Positions 26,516 to 36,719 of a stretch of 64,000 nt of DNA are shown piece by piece. Numbering within the stretch: position 1 is the first letter of the stretch; the number at the start of each line of letters is the position of its first letter. The DNA is taken from positions 1 to 64,000 of the forward strand of contig NZ_RQGA01000007.1 of assembly GCF_004769575.1 (NCBI RefSeq), in the 5' to 3' direction. This stretch comes from Leptospira perdikensis. GTDB lineage: Bacteria > Spirochaetota > Leptospiria > Leptospirales > Leptospiraceae. The notes under the pieces were generated by a model. The model did no database searches, was not told where the DNA came from, and saw nothing but the letters and a program-made list of their open reading frames with translations. Both the position numbers and the translations under genes were made by a program.

Positions 26516-28036
26516 ATGAAACAGAAGATATTATTTATATGTTTCTTTCTTATTTCTCTATTTGCCATGGACTTTTTGTTTTTTAAAAAACTTCAGTTTT
26601 TGTTGCCGAACGAATCTCCTTGGAACACCAATCATTTCTTTAATTTTTTATATGAATATGAACGGATTCGAAACATTCCCAAAACAAAAAAAAGAATCAT
26701 CATTGTAGGAAGTTCTGTTGCTTACTATTCGATTGACTCTCGTAAATTAAAGGAGTCTTTGCGGAAAGATTACGATTTGGATGTGGATGTTTTTTATTTA
26801 GCTTACGCTGGAAATAGTCCACTTTATGTGTATTTACTGCTGAATTGGTTGGATCCATTAGAGCCGGATCTTGTTGTGTATCCCGTCAATTTTATTGATT
26901 ATCGCCTTCACCGAACCTATGTTATGTTCCCTGAGGGTAGGAATGATTCTGTAGAAGAGTCGGTAGTTGTTAGAGATGCCCTCACCTTTGGAGAGGCACC
27001 CCAGTCTTTGTGGGTATTCCCTTGGGAGACCTTAAAAGAAGTTGGTCCTTCGATGGATTGGGATACCTGGTCTCGTTATGTAGTTTCTTCTGGATTTTCT
27101 TTCTATCGTTACAAAGATATTTATCTACAAAATTTGCAGAATTTAATCCAACATCGGTTTGGACGAAATACCAGCTATCATGCTTATGCCGGCGCCGACA
27201 TTCCTGAGGGAATTAGTGGCCTTGGTTGGACGGGTCAAAAATTTAGTTTTTTCCCAACTGAAAAATTGAAAAACAAAGGATTTTGGGTTGAGGTAACTCA
27301 GTTCCTTCTCGGTGGAAAACCTTGCCGTATGGAAATTTCCAATGGAATCACTCACCAAGAAATTTTCCTCACCCGGGAAGGTTGGGTGAAACTCCACTTG
27401 GATCCAAAATTCTTCCAAGATAAAAAGTTGATCACTGTAAAACTAGAGCGGGTTTGGTATGCTAACCAGGCAACGGGTGCCTATTTGGATTATCATTTTG
27501 ATCCTATAGGTGTTCGGTTGGAACAAACGTTTGGACTCGAAAAAGCGAAGTCCGGAATCCAATACGAAAGGGAACCGAGAACCGAGGACTTTCGGTATTC
27601 AGGAATGAAAGATGAAGAATATCGTAAGTATTTCCATTACCGGTTGCTTGAGGGACTCGAGAAACGACCTGGAATTGGATACCTCGTTGCCTTAAAATTG
27701 GCAAAAGAAAGAATTCGTGAGGAAAAGTTTCGGCCTTATTTTCACTTTCGGTATCTCAAAAAAATTGCAGATCATTTTCGAGAGAGAAATGTTCGTTTTT
27801 TACTCATCAATAATCCCGAGAGCCCCATCTCTCTTGATTGGTATGAAGATTCTGACTGGTATCGAGATCACCTATCGTATTTGGAATCTTTAGCTGGAGG
27901 TTCTGTCCATTATTGGGACATACACCGAAGTTTGCCGATGCAGGGTTTTTCCGACTTCCACCATTTCACATATCTCGGAATGGAACAAATGAATCCGATT
28001 TATGCTAAAAGAATTGGAAATCTCTTTCCGAAATAA
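26516..28036 (+). CDS. SGNH-like membrane-anchored partner of the MBOAT protein
   Basis: A 506-residue protein with an N-terminal signal anchor (about 4-22) and a large exported domain. The SGNH-type blocks are GSSVAYYSIDSRKL (about residues 64-77, nucleophile Ser in G-S-S) and a C-terminal D-x-x-H in FSDFHHFTYLGMEQM. The middle of the protein contains a beta-rich insertion (about 225-345). AlgX/AlgJ- and DltD-like proteins of this kind finish acyl transfer outside the cytoplasmic membrane. It starts 9 bp after the MBOAT gene, with GAGGAG upstream as ribosome site. Confidence 0.85.
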   Translation: MKQKILFICFFLISLFAMDFLFFKKLQFLLPNESPWNTNHFFNFLYEYERIRNIPKTKKRIIIVGSSVAYYSIDSRKLKESLRKDYDLDVDVFYLAYAGNSPLYVYLLLNWLDPLEPDLVVYPVNFIDYRLHRTYVMFPEGRNDSVEESVVVRDALTFGEAPQSLWVFPWETLKEVGPSMDWDTWSRYVVSSGFSFYRYKDIYLQNLQNLIQHRFGRNTSYHAYAGADIPEGISGLGWTGQKFSFFPTEKLKNKGFWVEVTQFLLGGKPCRMEISNGITHQEIFLTREGWVKLHLDPKFFQDKKLITVKLERVWYANQATGAYLDYHFDPIGVRLEQTFGLEKAKSGIQYEREPRTEDFRYSGMKDEEYRKYFHYRLLEGLEKRPGIGYLVALKLAKERIREEKFRPYFHFRYLKKIADHFRERNVRFLLINNPESPISLDWYEDSDWYRDHLSYLESLAGGSVHYWDIHRSLPMQGFSDFHHFTYLGMEQMNPIYAKRIGNLFPK

Positions 28037-28072
28037 GATGTTTTTCAATCCTTACATTAGATAAGGAATTTT

Positions 28073-29122
28073 ATGGAAAAAATCAAAGTTGGAGTCCTGG
28101 GAGCAACAGGATCCGTCGGTCAAAGATTCATTCAACTTTTGGAGAATCACCCTTATTTCACGGTGACTCATTTGGCAGCTTCAGAAAAAAGTGCCGGCCA
28201 AACTTATGGAGAGGTAATGAAATCTCGTTGGAAGATTTCATCCGATATCCCTGCTTACGCAAAAGACATTATCATTACGTTACCAAATCCTGAAGTGACC
28301 AAGGGCGTGCAACTCGTGTTCAGTGGTCTTGATGCATCCATTGCTGGAGAAGTAGAAACTGCCTACGCGGAAGCGGGTGTGATGGTTCTATCTAATTCTA
28401 AAAATCATAGAATGGATCTGAACGTTCCGATTCTTTCTGCGGAAGTGAATGCACATCATTTGGATGTTTTACAATTCCAAAAGACCAAAGGAAAAATCAT
28501 TACCAATTCCAATTGTACCATTATGGGTGTAACGATTTCATTGAAACCTCTGATGGACGCTTTTGGTTTAAAGTCTGTTATGTTGTTTTCGATGCAGGCC
28601 ATTTCGGGGGCAGGATACCCTGGAGTGCCGACTATGGACATTCTTGGGAATGTGGTTCCTTATATTGGTGGCGAAGAAGACAAAGCAGAAATTGAACCAC
28701 AAAAATGTTTGGGAACTGTAAAAGATGGAATCATCAAATCAGCTGATTTTAAAATTTCAGCTCATTGCAACCGAGTTCCTGTTTTTGACGGACATACGGT
28801 TTGTGTCTCCGTTTCCTTTGATAAAAAACCAAAAAAAGAAGAGATTCTTAAGGTTTGGGCCGATTTTCAAGGGGAACCGCAGAAATTGGGATTGCCGTTT
28901 GCACCAAACCCGGCTATTCTCTACCGCGAAGAAAATGATAGGCCTCAACCACGTCTGGATTTAGAGACGGGGAGAGGAATGACTACTGTTGTTGGAAGAC
29001 TTCGGGAAGATCCAATTTTGGATTGGAAATGGGTAGTACTTTCACATAACACGATTCGAGGTGCGGCAGGAGCTGCTATTTTGAATGCAGAGTTATTGTA
29101 TAAAAAAGGATTTTTTAACTAA
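28073..29122 (+). CDS. asd: Aspartate-semialdehyde dehydrogenase
   Basis: A 349-residue enzyme of the fungal/archaeal-type ASADH family. The NADP-binding start is [18 protein letters not shown], and the catalytic cysteine is Cys148 in [10 protein letters not shown], with [29 protein letters not shown] as a family hallmark. It reduces aspartyl phosphate to the semialdehyde for lysine, threonine, methionine and diaminopimelate. In Leptospira this gene is known to lie on the small second chromosome, so it is a useful marker for this replicon. Confidence 0.97.
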   Translation: MEKIKVGVLGATGSVGQRFIQLLENHPYFTVTHLAASEKSAGQTYGEVMKSRWKISSDIPAYAKDIIITLPNPEVTKGVQLVFSGLDASIAGEVETAYAEAGVMVLSNSKNHRMDLNVPILSAEVNAHHLDVLQFQKTKGKIITNSNCTIMGVTISLKPLMDAFGLKSVMLFSMQAISGAGYPGVPTMDILGNVVPYIGGEEDKAEIEPQKCLGTVKDGIIKSADFKISAHCNRVPVFDGHTVCVSVSFDKKPKKEEILKVWADFQGEPQKLGLPFAPNPAILYREENDRPQPRLDLETGRGMTTVVGRLREDPILDWKWVVLSHNTIRGAAGAAILNAELLYKKGFFN

Positions 29123-29137
29123 GGAATTTCCCGAGAC

Positions 29138-31141
29138 ATGTTGGATCCAAACCTCCCGGAATTAAAAGTAATGGATTACACCGCCTGCCTCCAAAAGGTT
29201 CAGGCTATGGATTCACGGGGGGATTTTTCATACAAAGGGATCTATAAAGTTCTACTTGTGATCTTCGAGTGGACGGATAAGTTTTTACAAAACAAAGTTT
29301 TACCCAATGTAGAACAAATTGAACGTGATAGTTCAATTGATCGTGATCGTACAGAAAATTATGTGATCGACCTTAGTTATAAACAAAATCCTGCAATCAT
29401 CAGAAAGATGAACGTTCTCGAATTTCATCCCAACGAACCTGGAGATCCAGAAAATCCAAAAACTTTTATCAAACACAATACTGTATTTGCAAGACCTACA
29501 ACCTCTGATGGAGGCACAGCTTTCCGTTACGCGTTGGGACTGAATGAACTTTCTACAGCCGCCATCAAAGGATGGTTCAACGAAAAAAGAAAGTATGTTG
29601 GTAAAGAAAAAATGCGCAAAGTCATCAAAGCAGCAGTGGATTCTAATCGGTTGTTTGATACGTATGCATCTACTGAAATTGGAAATTTATTCCAGTGCCC
29701 TTATGACAAAACAAAAGTGCAAAAAGATGCAACCATCATCATCCATTTAAAACCAATTTTGAAACAATTGGTGGATGATAAAATTTTGTTTTTCTTTCGA
29801 AATGATTCTGCATCAAGACCTGCTAATAAAAGTGTTTTTCTTTATAATAGGCCATCTGAAATTGCTGATCGATATGATGGATATATTGATTATACAAAAA
29901 ATACCATTTACCCAGCTCTAAAAAATTTAGGGGTTATGGGCGAAATTACAGAAGATTCATGGAATAATCCCCGTAACCTTTTAACTGAGATTAAAGGGTA
30001 TATGAACGATTCTTATGGGGATCAAAAAACTCTTATCGAAGAATGTTTAGTTTTAAATGAAATTATAGAAAAAGATAAAGAAAGAGAAGAAAAACAAAAA
30101 CGCAAACAGCAGGTTGATGATTTGATGGCTTTCCTTGCTGAGGCTGGCCGCATTGTTGAGGTAAACTTACTTCGTGTGAGTGGAGAACCATTGACGGACG
30201 AGTTTCGGGCCAACCTTCTTTCGCAACCAGAGCTTTTATATACTGAGTATGCAGACAATAAAGTATATAACGAATTTATCCTTCATAAGTCTTGTATCCC
30301 TCAGGCGATTGAATCGGCCAAAAGAACTTTTCAAATCAAACATTCGGATCTAGAGATTCGAGTTCTCAACCAAATGAATGTCACCCTTCATTTGAATGAT
30401 GAAAGTCCTAAACGGTTGTTAGAAGAAATTGAAGCACAAAGTCTCTTCCAATTTTTGCCTTTTTTCACAAGGATATGGCGGATGATTATGGGGAGTATGA
30501 CAGTTCATAAATTTGAAATTCCCCCGATCAAAGCAAGATTACAACAGCAATTAAACAAAGATTTGGCGAATCAGAAAGTCAAAAAAATTGCTCAGGAAAA
30601 AGACCGTCTTGTCAAAGCTCGTTTGAAGGAACGGGAAGAATCTGAAAAAGATGCAGAAAGAAAATCAAAACAGTCGCAACAAACTGCTGCGTCCACTGCG
30701 GGTTTTAATGGTGGGGAAGAAGATTCTCCTGAACCAGTCAAACAAGGAAGCCCAGAAGAAGAGAAAAAATGGAAAGAATCCATTGAAGCAATCATTCGTA
30801 TTTTAGATGAAGCTTGGGAATTTGGAGTTTATCCGGATCGTGAGTATGTTCTTTCTAAATTGAATGGAAAGTTTACTGAAGAAAATCTGATATTTTTCTT
30901 AAAGAAATTTGGGGGAAAGGAAATCTATAGTTTTCCTATCCGAAACCAAAGGGAAAAATTCCCTTGGCCGATTCTTATTTCTACAGGCTATCTCAAACGA
31001 CATGGCAAAAAACTTTTGGACAAAGTCAGTGCAGAAAGTGATCGCCAACGAAGTGAAAAATTTCCGAACCAAGAGAAATTTGACATTGCGGAATCGCAAT
31101 TAGAGTTTCTGAATAGAATCTTACCTAGATTAAAACCTTAA
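29138..31141 (+). CDS. Unrecognised large cytoplasmic protein
   Basis: A 667-residue protein with no signal peptide or membrane span. The N-terminal 300 residues are globular. Charged coiled-coil-like stretches occur at about residues 312-335 ([18 protein letters not shown]) and about 465-520 ([30 protein letters not shown]), and a Ser/Gly/Glu-rich linker at about 520-545. A short globular C-terminal domain follows ([21 protein letters not shown]). I do not recognise a family. It sits between asd and pyk, 15 bp and 4 bp away, so all three may be one transcript. It is likely a Leptospira lineage protein. Confidence 0.85.
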   Translation: MLDPNLPELKVMDYTACLQKVQAMDSRGDFSYKGIYKVLLVIFEWTDKFLQNKVLPNVEQIERDSSIDRDRTENYVIDLSYKQNPAIIRKMNVLEFHPNEPGDPENPKTFIKHNTVFARPTTSDGGTAFRYALGLNELSTAAIKGWFNEKRKYVGKEKMRKVIKAAVDSNRLFDTYASTEIGNLFQCPYDKTKVQKDATIIIHLKPILKQLVDDKILFFFRNDSASRPANKSVFLYNRPSEIADRYDGYIDYTKNTIYPALKNLGVMGEITEDSWNNPRNLLTEIKGYMNDSYGDQKTLIEECLVLNEIIEKDKEREEKQKRKQQVDDLMAFLAEAGRIVEVNLLRVSGEPLTDEFRANLLSQPELLYTEYADNKVYNEFILHKSCIPQAIESAKRTFQIKHSDLEIRVLNQMNVTLHLNDESPKRLLEEIEAQSLFQFLPFFTRIWRMIMGSMTVHKFEIPPIKARLQQQLNKDLANQKVKKIAQEKDRLVKARLKEREESEKDAERKSKQSQQTAASTAGFNGGEEDSPEPVKQGSPEEEKKWKESIEAIIRILDEAWEFGVYPDREYVLSKLNGKFTEENLIFFLKKFGGKEIYSFPIRNQREKFPWPILISTGYLKRHGKKLLDKVSAESDRQRSEKFPNQEKFDIAESQLEFLNRILPRLKP

Positions 31142-31145
31142 AATT

Positions 31146-32579
31146 ATGCCTGCTATTGAACAACTAAGAGCTCGAAAAACAAAAATCGTTTGTACCATTG
31201 GTCCTGCGACAGCCTCCAAAGAAATGATCCGAAGTTTAGCTTTGGCTGGAATGAATATCGCAAGGATCAATATGAGCCATGGAGATCATGAGTTTCATAG
31301 AAAGATCATTCGTATCATCAAATCACTCAACAAAGATGAATTACACAAACAACCGATTTCTATCCTTCTTGATACACAAGGGCCGGAAATTCGAACGGGG
31401 GATGTTCAAAACGATCTCCACTTAAAAGTGGGTGAAACTTTTACGTTTCATATCATTCCGGGGATGGAAGCGGAAGCCCAAAGTGTTTTTGTAAACTACC
31501 GAGATATTGTAAAAGACCTAAAGGTTGGTGACAAAGTTACTGTTGACAATGGGCTCATCAACTTGGCCGTCCAAGAAATTCGCGAAAACGAACTCGTTTG
31601 CACTGTGTTAGATGGTGGTAAACTTGGATCTAGAAAACACATCAACTTACCGGGAATTCGGGTGAACTTGCCATCAATCACTCCAAAAGACCTTAAAGAT
31701 ATTATTTTTGGATTGGAAGAAGATATAGATTTTGTGGCTCTATCTTTTGTTCGCTCTCAAGAAGACGTGATCCAACTTCGAGGGATCATCGATGAAAAAA
31801 ATCATCATGCCCAAATCATCGCAAAGATTGAAGACCAAGAAGGTTTAAAAAACTTGGATGCCATCATTCGAGAATCGGATGGGATCATGGTGGCCCGAGG
31901 AGATTTGGGAGTTGAAATTGAAATTGAAGAACTCCCTATTGTCCAAAGACGAATCATCAAACGTTGCCAAGAAGAAGGGAAACGTGTGATTGTTGCCACT
32001 CACTTATTAGAATCTATGATTCAGAATCCTTCTCCTACAAGAGCGGAGGTGACCGATGTTGCTAACGCAGTGTATGAAGAAGCGGATGCCATTATGTTGT
32101 CTGGTGAAACTGCGATGGGAAAATTTCCAGTGCGTTGTGTGGAGATGTTGGATAAAATTGCTCGGCGTATGGAAATGTCGATCAACCTAGGCCTTGCTGC
32201 ACAAAGAAAACCAAAAGACCAAAAAGAAGAAATGGCTCGTTCTGCGGCAAACTTAGCCGATTCCATGCAAGCACATGCTATCATTGCCATCACCCGCCGG
32301 GGAATTACTGCCAATAATTTAGCATCTTTTCATCCGAAATATCCAATTGTTCACGCGTTCACCAATATGACGTCTGTTAGGCGCAAGCTTTGGCTTACAA
32401 GGGGAGTGATTCCATACCGTGTTGATTTCTCCTCCGATCCAGAAAAAACAATCAAACTTGCGATCCAAACTCTTGTGAATAATGGATACCTCCAAATGGG
32501 AGAAAAGGTTGTCATTCTTTCTGATATCATTGCTGGTGAAGATCGAGTCGAAACCATTCAAGTCCGCGAAGTAAAATAA
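31146..32579 (+). CDS. pyk: Pyruvate kinase
   Basis: A 477-residue pyruvate kinase. Motifs are [13 protein letters not shown] at the N-terminus, [22 protein letters not shown], the active-site segment [18 protein letters not shown] with the catalytic Lys, the metal-binding [16 protein letters not shown], and [13 protein letters not shown]. It makes ATP and pyruvate from phosphoenolpyruvate. Leptospira lives on fatty acids and has an incomplete sugar metabolism, so the enzyme may mainly balance phosphoenolpyruvate and pyruvate. It lies 4 bp after the unknown 667-residue gene. Confidence 0.97.
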   Translation: MPAIEQLRARKTKIVCTIGPATASKEMIRSLALAGMNIARINMSHGDHEFHRKIIRIIKSLNKDELHKQPISILLDTQGPEIRTGDVQNDLHLKVGETFTFHIIPGMEAEAQSVFVNYRDIVKDLKVGDKVTVDNGLINLAVQEIRENELVCTVLDGGKLGSRKHINLPGIRVNLPSITPKDLKDIIFGLEEDIDFVALSFVRSQEDVIQLRGIIDEKNHHAQIIAKIEDQEGLKNLDAIIRESDGIMVARGDLGVEIEIEELPIVQRRIIKRCQEEGKRVIVATHLLESMIQNPSPTRAEVTDVANAVYEEADAIMLSGETAMGKFPVRCVEMLDKIARRMEMSINLGLAAQRKPKDQKEEMARSAANLADSMQAHAIIAITRRGITANNLASFHPKYPIVHAFTNMTSVRRKLWLTRGVIPYRVDFSSDPEKTIKLAIQTLVNNGYLQMGEKVVILSDIIAGEDRVETIQVREVK

Positions 32580-32584
32580 TCTTC

Positions 32585-34006
32585 ATGTTTATTCGGAATT
32601 CGATTTCTGTGTTGGTAGTGATATCAACATGGATTTCCATTCCACTTTATTCGGAAGAAAGAAGTTCTGATGTACCAGAATGGATTGGTGAGTTTAAAAA
32701 ATTAGACGAGAAGGAACTGTCCAACAAAAAAGAAGGTTGGTATGCTACCGGTCTTCCTTTGTTTGGAAATGACGCCGTCAATGGGTCTGGCCTTGGGGTA
32801 CTCGCCAATATTTTTTATAACGGAACCAAATCAGATTCTTCGTTTAAATATACTCCTTATGAACATATGTTCAACGTGGGAGTTTACAGAACCAATCGAG
32901 GGACCCAGAATAATTATTTGGCATGGGATGCTCCTTACTTTGCGGATACCGCTTACAGACTTAAGGCTTATGTGGGTCGCGATGCAAGTTTTTATAATCA
33001 GTATTTTGGTGTTGGAACGGAGAGTTTGCAACCTCTCTATTATAAAGATCGAAATTTGGATGGTAGCCGGATCAATCGTAACGCTACATTTTCGGACTTT
33101 GAAAATGCAAATTCCTATACACGCAATCGAGGGCCGGGAAAAGAATTTACTTCGAACCAACACTATCATGACTACCAATTTGAAACTACCTATGGGCAAT
33201 TTTCATTAGATAAAACAATATTCCAAGTTTTCAGAGTTTGGGGTGGAGTGGAGTTTTCAAAAAATTCTGTTAGGCGGTATGATGGAACCTCCACAGAGGC
33301 AAAGGATCCATTAACAGGAATCAAAGTCCCCGCAATTGAAGATAGTTCTAAAATTACCGAGGATGCCAATTCAGGGAAAATCATTGGTATCAATGGTGGA
33401 AATTTAAACTATGTACGTGCTGGGATTGCTTATGATACTAGAGACTATGAACCTGATCCCGATCGTGGTTGGCTGATTGAATACAATATCAATAAAGCAG
33501 AAAGAACCATTGGCTCGGATTTTAATTACATCAGACATTTTGCACAGGCCAAGAACTTCTATCAACCTTTTCCAAAACTCTTTGAAGAGTTTGTCATCGC
33601 ACAGCGTGTGGCATTGACTAAAATTGAAGGTGACGTTCCTTTTTTTGAATATCGTTATCTTTTTTCCATTGATGGTCCGTTTGGTGCTCTTGGTGGTCAG
33701 AACACCCTTCGTGGGTACAGACAAGAACGTTTTTTTGGACCTGTGATTGGATTTTATAATTTGGAGCTAAGGTATCGTGTGGGAAGTTTTTCCCTCTGGG
33801 ATCAGTTCTTTCAGTTAAGCATTGTTCCATTTTATGACGTAGGACGAGTTTGGGATAAACTTCGTGATGTGAATGCATTAGGTTATAAACATGCACGTGG
33901 GTTGGGATTACGACTAATTTGGGACCAAGCCACAGTGATTTTAATCGACTATGCTCATTCTAAAGAAGACCAATTGTTATATTTGGACATTGGTCATACC
34001 TTTTAG
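32585..34006 (+). CDS. Omp85-type outer-membrane beta-barrel protein
   Basis: A 473-residue exported protein with a signal peptide (MFIRNSISVLVVISTWISIPLYS). It lacks room for POTRA domains and goes almost directly into beta-strand-rich sequence. Near residues 375-385 it carries GGQNTLRGYRQERFFGP, equivalent to the conserved VRGF/RGY lid motif of the BamA/TamA (D15 surface antigen) barrel, and it ends in a strand with terminal Phe (YLDIGHTF). So it is a short Omp85-related barrel rather than BamA itself. It starts 5 bp after pyk. The substrate or function is unknown. Confidence 0.8.
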   Translation: MFIRNSISVLVVISTWISIPLYSEERSSDVPEWIGEFKKLDEKELSNKKEGWYATGLPLFGNDAVNGSGLGVLANIFYNGTKSDSSFKYTPYEHMFNVGVYRTNRGTQNNYLAWDAPYFADTAYRLKAYVGRDASFYNQYFGVGTESLQPLYYKDRNLDGSRINRNATFSDFENANSYTRNRGPGKEFTSNQHYHDYQFETTYGQFSLDKTIFQVFRVWGGVEFSKNSVRRYDGTSTEAKDPLTGIKVPAIEDSSKITEDANSGKIIGINGGNLNYVRAGIAYDTRDYEPDPDRGWLIEYNINKAERTIGSDFNYIRHFAQAKNFYQPFPKLFEEFVIAQRVALTKIEGDVPFFEYRYLFSIDGPFGALGGQNTLRGYRQERFFGPVIGFYNLELRYRVGSFSLWDQFFQLSIVPFYDVGRVWDKLRDVNALGYKHARGLGLRLIWDQATVILIDYAHSKEDQLLYLDIGHTF

Positions 34007-34056
34007 ATATTTTTATAGAAATTAGCTGATGTTATATTTCAAAAATCTGTGAATCC

Positions 34057-35742
34057 CTATTCAATTTTTTTAGTGGCGAGATAACCTGAAAAAAAATCGA
34101 GGGAATGATACAATTGATAATCAGGAAGGATATTTTTATCTTTTTCGGATTTGATTTTTAGACTGGCTGAGCCATTTTGTTCAATCCATTGGTTGATAGA
34201 GGAGATATCCAATTTCGGATTTTTTTCTTTTGAATCTCCTGCTGAATCTGCCTGTATATGATTCTTAGCATCTAAAAAGTTAGGATTCAATTCTTTTTGA
34301 TCCGAAACCCAAATGTCCGGTGTAATTCCTGATTCGTGGAACTTTTTACCATTCGGAAGGTATAAAAAACTAGAAGTTATTTTGATAAGTAAACTGTCTT
34401 CTCCTGAAACTTTGTTCAATGTGTGTACAAGTCCTTGGCCAGTAGATTTTGATCCAAGTATAATTCCACGTTGATAATGTTGGATTACTCCTGCAATTAA
34501 CTCAGAACCTGACCCGGTATTCCCATTAATCAGAATGGTCATCGGTAAATCAGTAATCGTTGATTGGTTAGCATAAACCATATTTGGAGGTCCTTTATGG
34601 GTTTGTGTGGTGACTAACAACCCATTTGGAACAAACATCCTCATACATTCAATGATTTGGTCGAAATAACCACCTGAATTATTGCGAAGGTCAAAAACGA
34701 AACCATGGATAATGATATTTTTATTTTTTGCCTCTTCCACTAAGGTAAAATAATTTTCCTTAATCAAGTTAGTGGCACTGGATTGATTATTCTTAAGAAA
34801 TCCAGATACTTTAATGTAAATGAAGTTATATTTCCCGGTCCAGATTTGACCTTCTATCATTTTTTGTTCTGTCGACTTGTTTTCCTTTATAGGAATTTCG
34901 ATACTATACTTTTGATTTCGCTGAACATCGACTTTGATTGTGGAGCCAATCTTACCTTTAAGTAAATGGTTGATTGTTTGAATGGATAAATAACGAACTG
35001 GTTTGTCATTGATCGCTAGTAATTCGTCATTATTTTGCAGGCCGACATTTTTCAAAAAAGAAGTATCTTGCAAAGATGTTATAATTTTTCTTTTCGAATT
35101 TGTTTCTTTTAATGGGATATCAATTGATATAATTGTTTTCGGTTGTAAGAGAACTTCGTATTTTTCTAGTATCATTATACTAGAACCTAAAAAAGAAGAA
35201 ACATAACCTTCCGATGCTGCATATATGATATTCTCCCAATTCGTATCGTTTGTTTTTTCTGTGTATAAAACCTGTAATACTGATTCCAAGAGATCTTGTG
35301 TAAACGTTATCTTTGTAAATTCATCTTCAAGTTGCGATGCAACCGAATCAGATAACATTACTTTATTTTCTAAGTTTGGGTTTTGAATGATTATAAGGTT
35401 GGATAATACACCATCCTGTATTATTACTCCCTGGATTGAGTTTTGAAATTTGACGTAAAAAGATTTTGGCAATAGAATATGGTTTTCGAAGGATTCTGTT
35501 GCCAAGACAGCTGCTCTTTGAAAAGCTTTGGAATTATTTAAATCTTTGGGGTAAAGATAACTAAATTCCATCTGTTTTTTAATCGCAGAGATTCGTTTAG
35601 AATGTTGATAAATTTTTTCCGCTTCGATTGGGAATTTTTCAGTTAAAGGTATAGGTTTTGGGCTTTGGCAGGATAACAAGATGGATAATAGTGAAATTTG
35701 AATTGAAAATATAATTCGGGAGTTAGTGAAGTTTAGTTTCAT
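34057..35742 (-). CDS. S41 family (Ctp/Tsp-type) protease lipoprotein with PDZ domain
   Basis: About 561 residues from ATG 35742. It has a lipoprotein signal with lipobox (SLLSILLSC), then a helical region, a PDZ domain at about 225-300 (TSFLKNVGLQNNDELLAINDKPVR) and a tail-specific-protease domain. The catalytic Ser is near residue 410 in NTGSGSELIAGV and the Lys near 430 in GSKSTGQG, so the Ser-Lys dyad is intact. Such proteases process envelope proteins from their C-termini. It is convergent with the Omp85-type gene. Its codon use is more AT-rich than that of its neighbours, possibly indicating a different history. Confidence 0.88.
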   Translation of the reverse strand: MKLNFTNSRIIFSIQISLLSILLSCQSPKPIPLTEKFPIEAEKIYQHSKRISAIKKQMEFSYLYPKDLNNSKAFQRAAVLATESFENHILLPKSFYVKFQNSIQGVIIQDGVLSNLIIIQNPNLENKVMLSDSVASQLEDEFTKITFTQDLLESVLQVLYTEKTNDTNWENIIYAASEGYVSSFLGSSIMILEKYEVLLQPKTIISIDIPLKETNSKRKIITSLQDTSFLKNVGLQNNDELLAINDKPVRYLSIQTINHLLKGKIGSTIKVDVQRNQKYSIEIPIKENKSTEQKMIEGQIWTGKYNFIYIKVSGFLKNNQSSATNLIKENYFTLVEEAKNKNIIIHGFVFDLRNNSGGYFDQIIECMRMFVPNGLLVTTQTHKGPPNMVYANQSTITDLPMTILINGNTGSGSELIAGVIQHYQRGIILGSKSTGQGLVHTLNKVSGEDSLLIKITSSFLYLPNGKKFHESGITPDIWVSDQKELNPNFLDAKNHIQADSAGDSKEKNPKLDISSINQWIEQNGSASLKIKSEKDKNILPDYQLYHSLDFFSGYLATKKIE

Positions 35743-35838
35743 TGAGGTCAAACCCTTGTTAAGAAAATACGTTATATTTCTAAGAGTCTTACATTTAATG
35801 CAAATTTAGATTAAACTGTCAATATAAGATAAAGACAC

Positions 35839-35862
35839 GAACCGATTTTAGGCAATCGGTTC
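35839..35862 (-). terminator. Hairpin downstream of the pirin gene
   Basis: GAACCGATT (35839-35847), loop TTAGGC, AATCGGTTC (35854-35862): a perfect 9-bp stem 12 bp after the pirin stop on the - strand. The - strand sequence after it is GTGTCTTTATCTT, only modestly T-rich, so it is a plausible but imperfect terminator. Confidence 0.6.
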
Positions 35863-35874
35863 GGTTAAAAATTT

Positions 35875-36612
35875 TTATTTCATCGGAACTTCAATCACGA
35901 GTAACTCTGATTTGATGTCTGCATGAAACTTATATTCATCCTTTCCCCAATATCCAACGGCGTCTCGACGTTCGAGTAGTGTATCCTCCACCTTTAATTT
36001 CCCATTGATGAGAAAAGTAAAGATCCCTTGGTCTGGTGCATGGACTTGATAAGAGAGTTCTTTGCCTGGATCTAAAGTTGCCAAAGAAAAATAAGCATCT
36101 TGATTGATCCAAACGGCCTCCTCATCGATGGGGGAGACAACCGTTTGAAACCGGTTCACCCTTCCTGCTTCGGAGAAAGTTTTTTGTGCATACCTTGGTT
36201 CGATTCCTCCTACTTTCGGAAGGATCCATATTTGTAAGAAACTCACTTTCTTTTCACTGCTGTGGTTGAATTCCGAATGCATAATTCCGGATCCAGCGGA
36301 CATGATTTGGACATCCCCTGTCCGAATGATTCCATTCGTACCTGTACTATCTTTGTGAGCCAACTCTCCAAAGAGAGGAATGGAAATAATTTCCATATTT
36401 TGGTGTGGGTGGGTACCAAATCCCATACTAGGTTCTACCATATCATCATTTAATACACGAAGGGCTCCGAAGTTTGTTTTTTCGGGATGGTACCAGTGGC
36501 CAAAACTAAAGGAGTGGTGGCTATCCAACCATCCGAAATTGACATGTCCACGCTCAGATGCGGGGTGAAGTTTTTTTCCTACGGAATTGCTGTTGGGTTT
36601 TAATGTTTCCAT
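35875..36612 (-). CDS. Pirin family protein (YhaK-like bicupin)
   Basis: A 245-residue pirin. The first cupin carries the metal-binding set in FGTHPHQNMEIISIPLFGELAHKDS (two His and Glu), with the N-terminal DSHHSFSFGHWY and the later GIMHSEFNHSSEKKVSFLQIWI, all family hallmarks. The length equals that of bacterial YhaK/quercetinase-like pirins. These non-haem iron proteins respond to redox stress, and some cleave quercetin. A perfect 20-bp palindrome sits over its promoter, so it is very likely controlled by a dimeric repressor. It is divergent from the chemoreceptor gene. Confidence 0.93.
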   Translation of the reverse strand: METLKPNSNSVGKKLHPASERGHVNFGWLDSHHSFSFGHWYHPEKTNFGALRVLNDDMVEPSMGFGTHPHQNMEIISIPLFGELAHKDSTGTNGIIRTGDVQIMSAGSGIMHSEFNHSSEKKVSFLQIWILPKVGGIEPRYAQKTFSEAGRVNRFQTVVSPIDEEAVWINQDAYFSLATLDPGKELSYQVHAPDQGIFTFLINGKLKVEDTLLERRDAVGYWGKDEYKFHADIKSELLVIEVPMK

Positions 36613-36617
36613 ATTGA

Positions 36618-36637
36618 ATAGTTTAATATTAAACTAT
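36618..36637. promoter_or_regulatory. Perfect palindromic operator over the pirin promoter
   Basis: ATAGTTTAATATTAAACTAT is a perfect 20-bp palindrome with no spacer. It begins 5 bp upstream of the pirin ATG. A - strand TTGACA (+ strand 36642-36647) lies just outside it, so the palindrome covers the expected -10 and start site. This fits a MarR- or TetR-type repressor site. No such regulator gene is next to it. Confidence 0.75.
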
Positions 36638-36719
36638 AATTTGTCAATCGAGTTTTGTTTTCAGAAAGTAAAAAAAGAAAATCACTTTCCATTCACTTTC
36701 CTTTCCCGATCATCATCCT

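Noticed and set aside
32585..34006. BamA assignment for the Omp85-type gene
   Set aside because: The protein has no POTRA domains and is much too short for BamA, so only the wider family is claimed.
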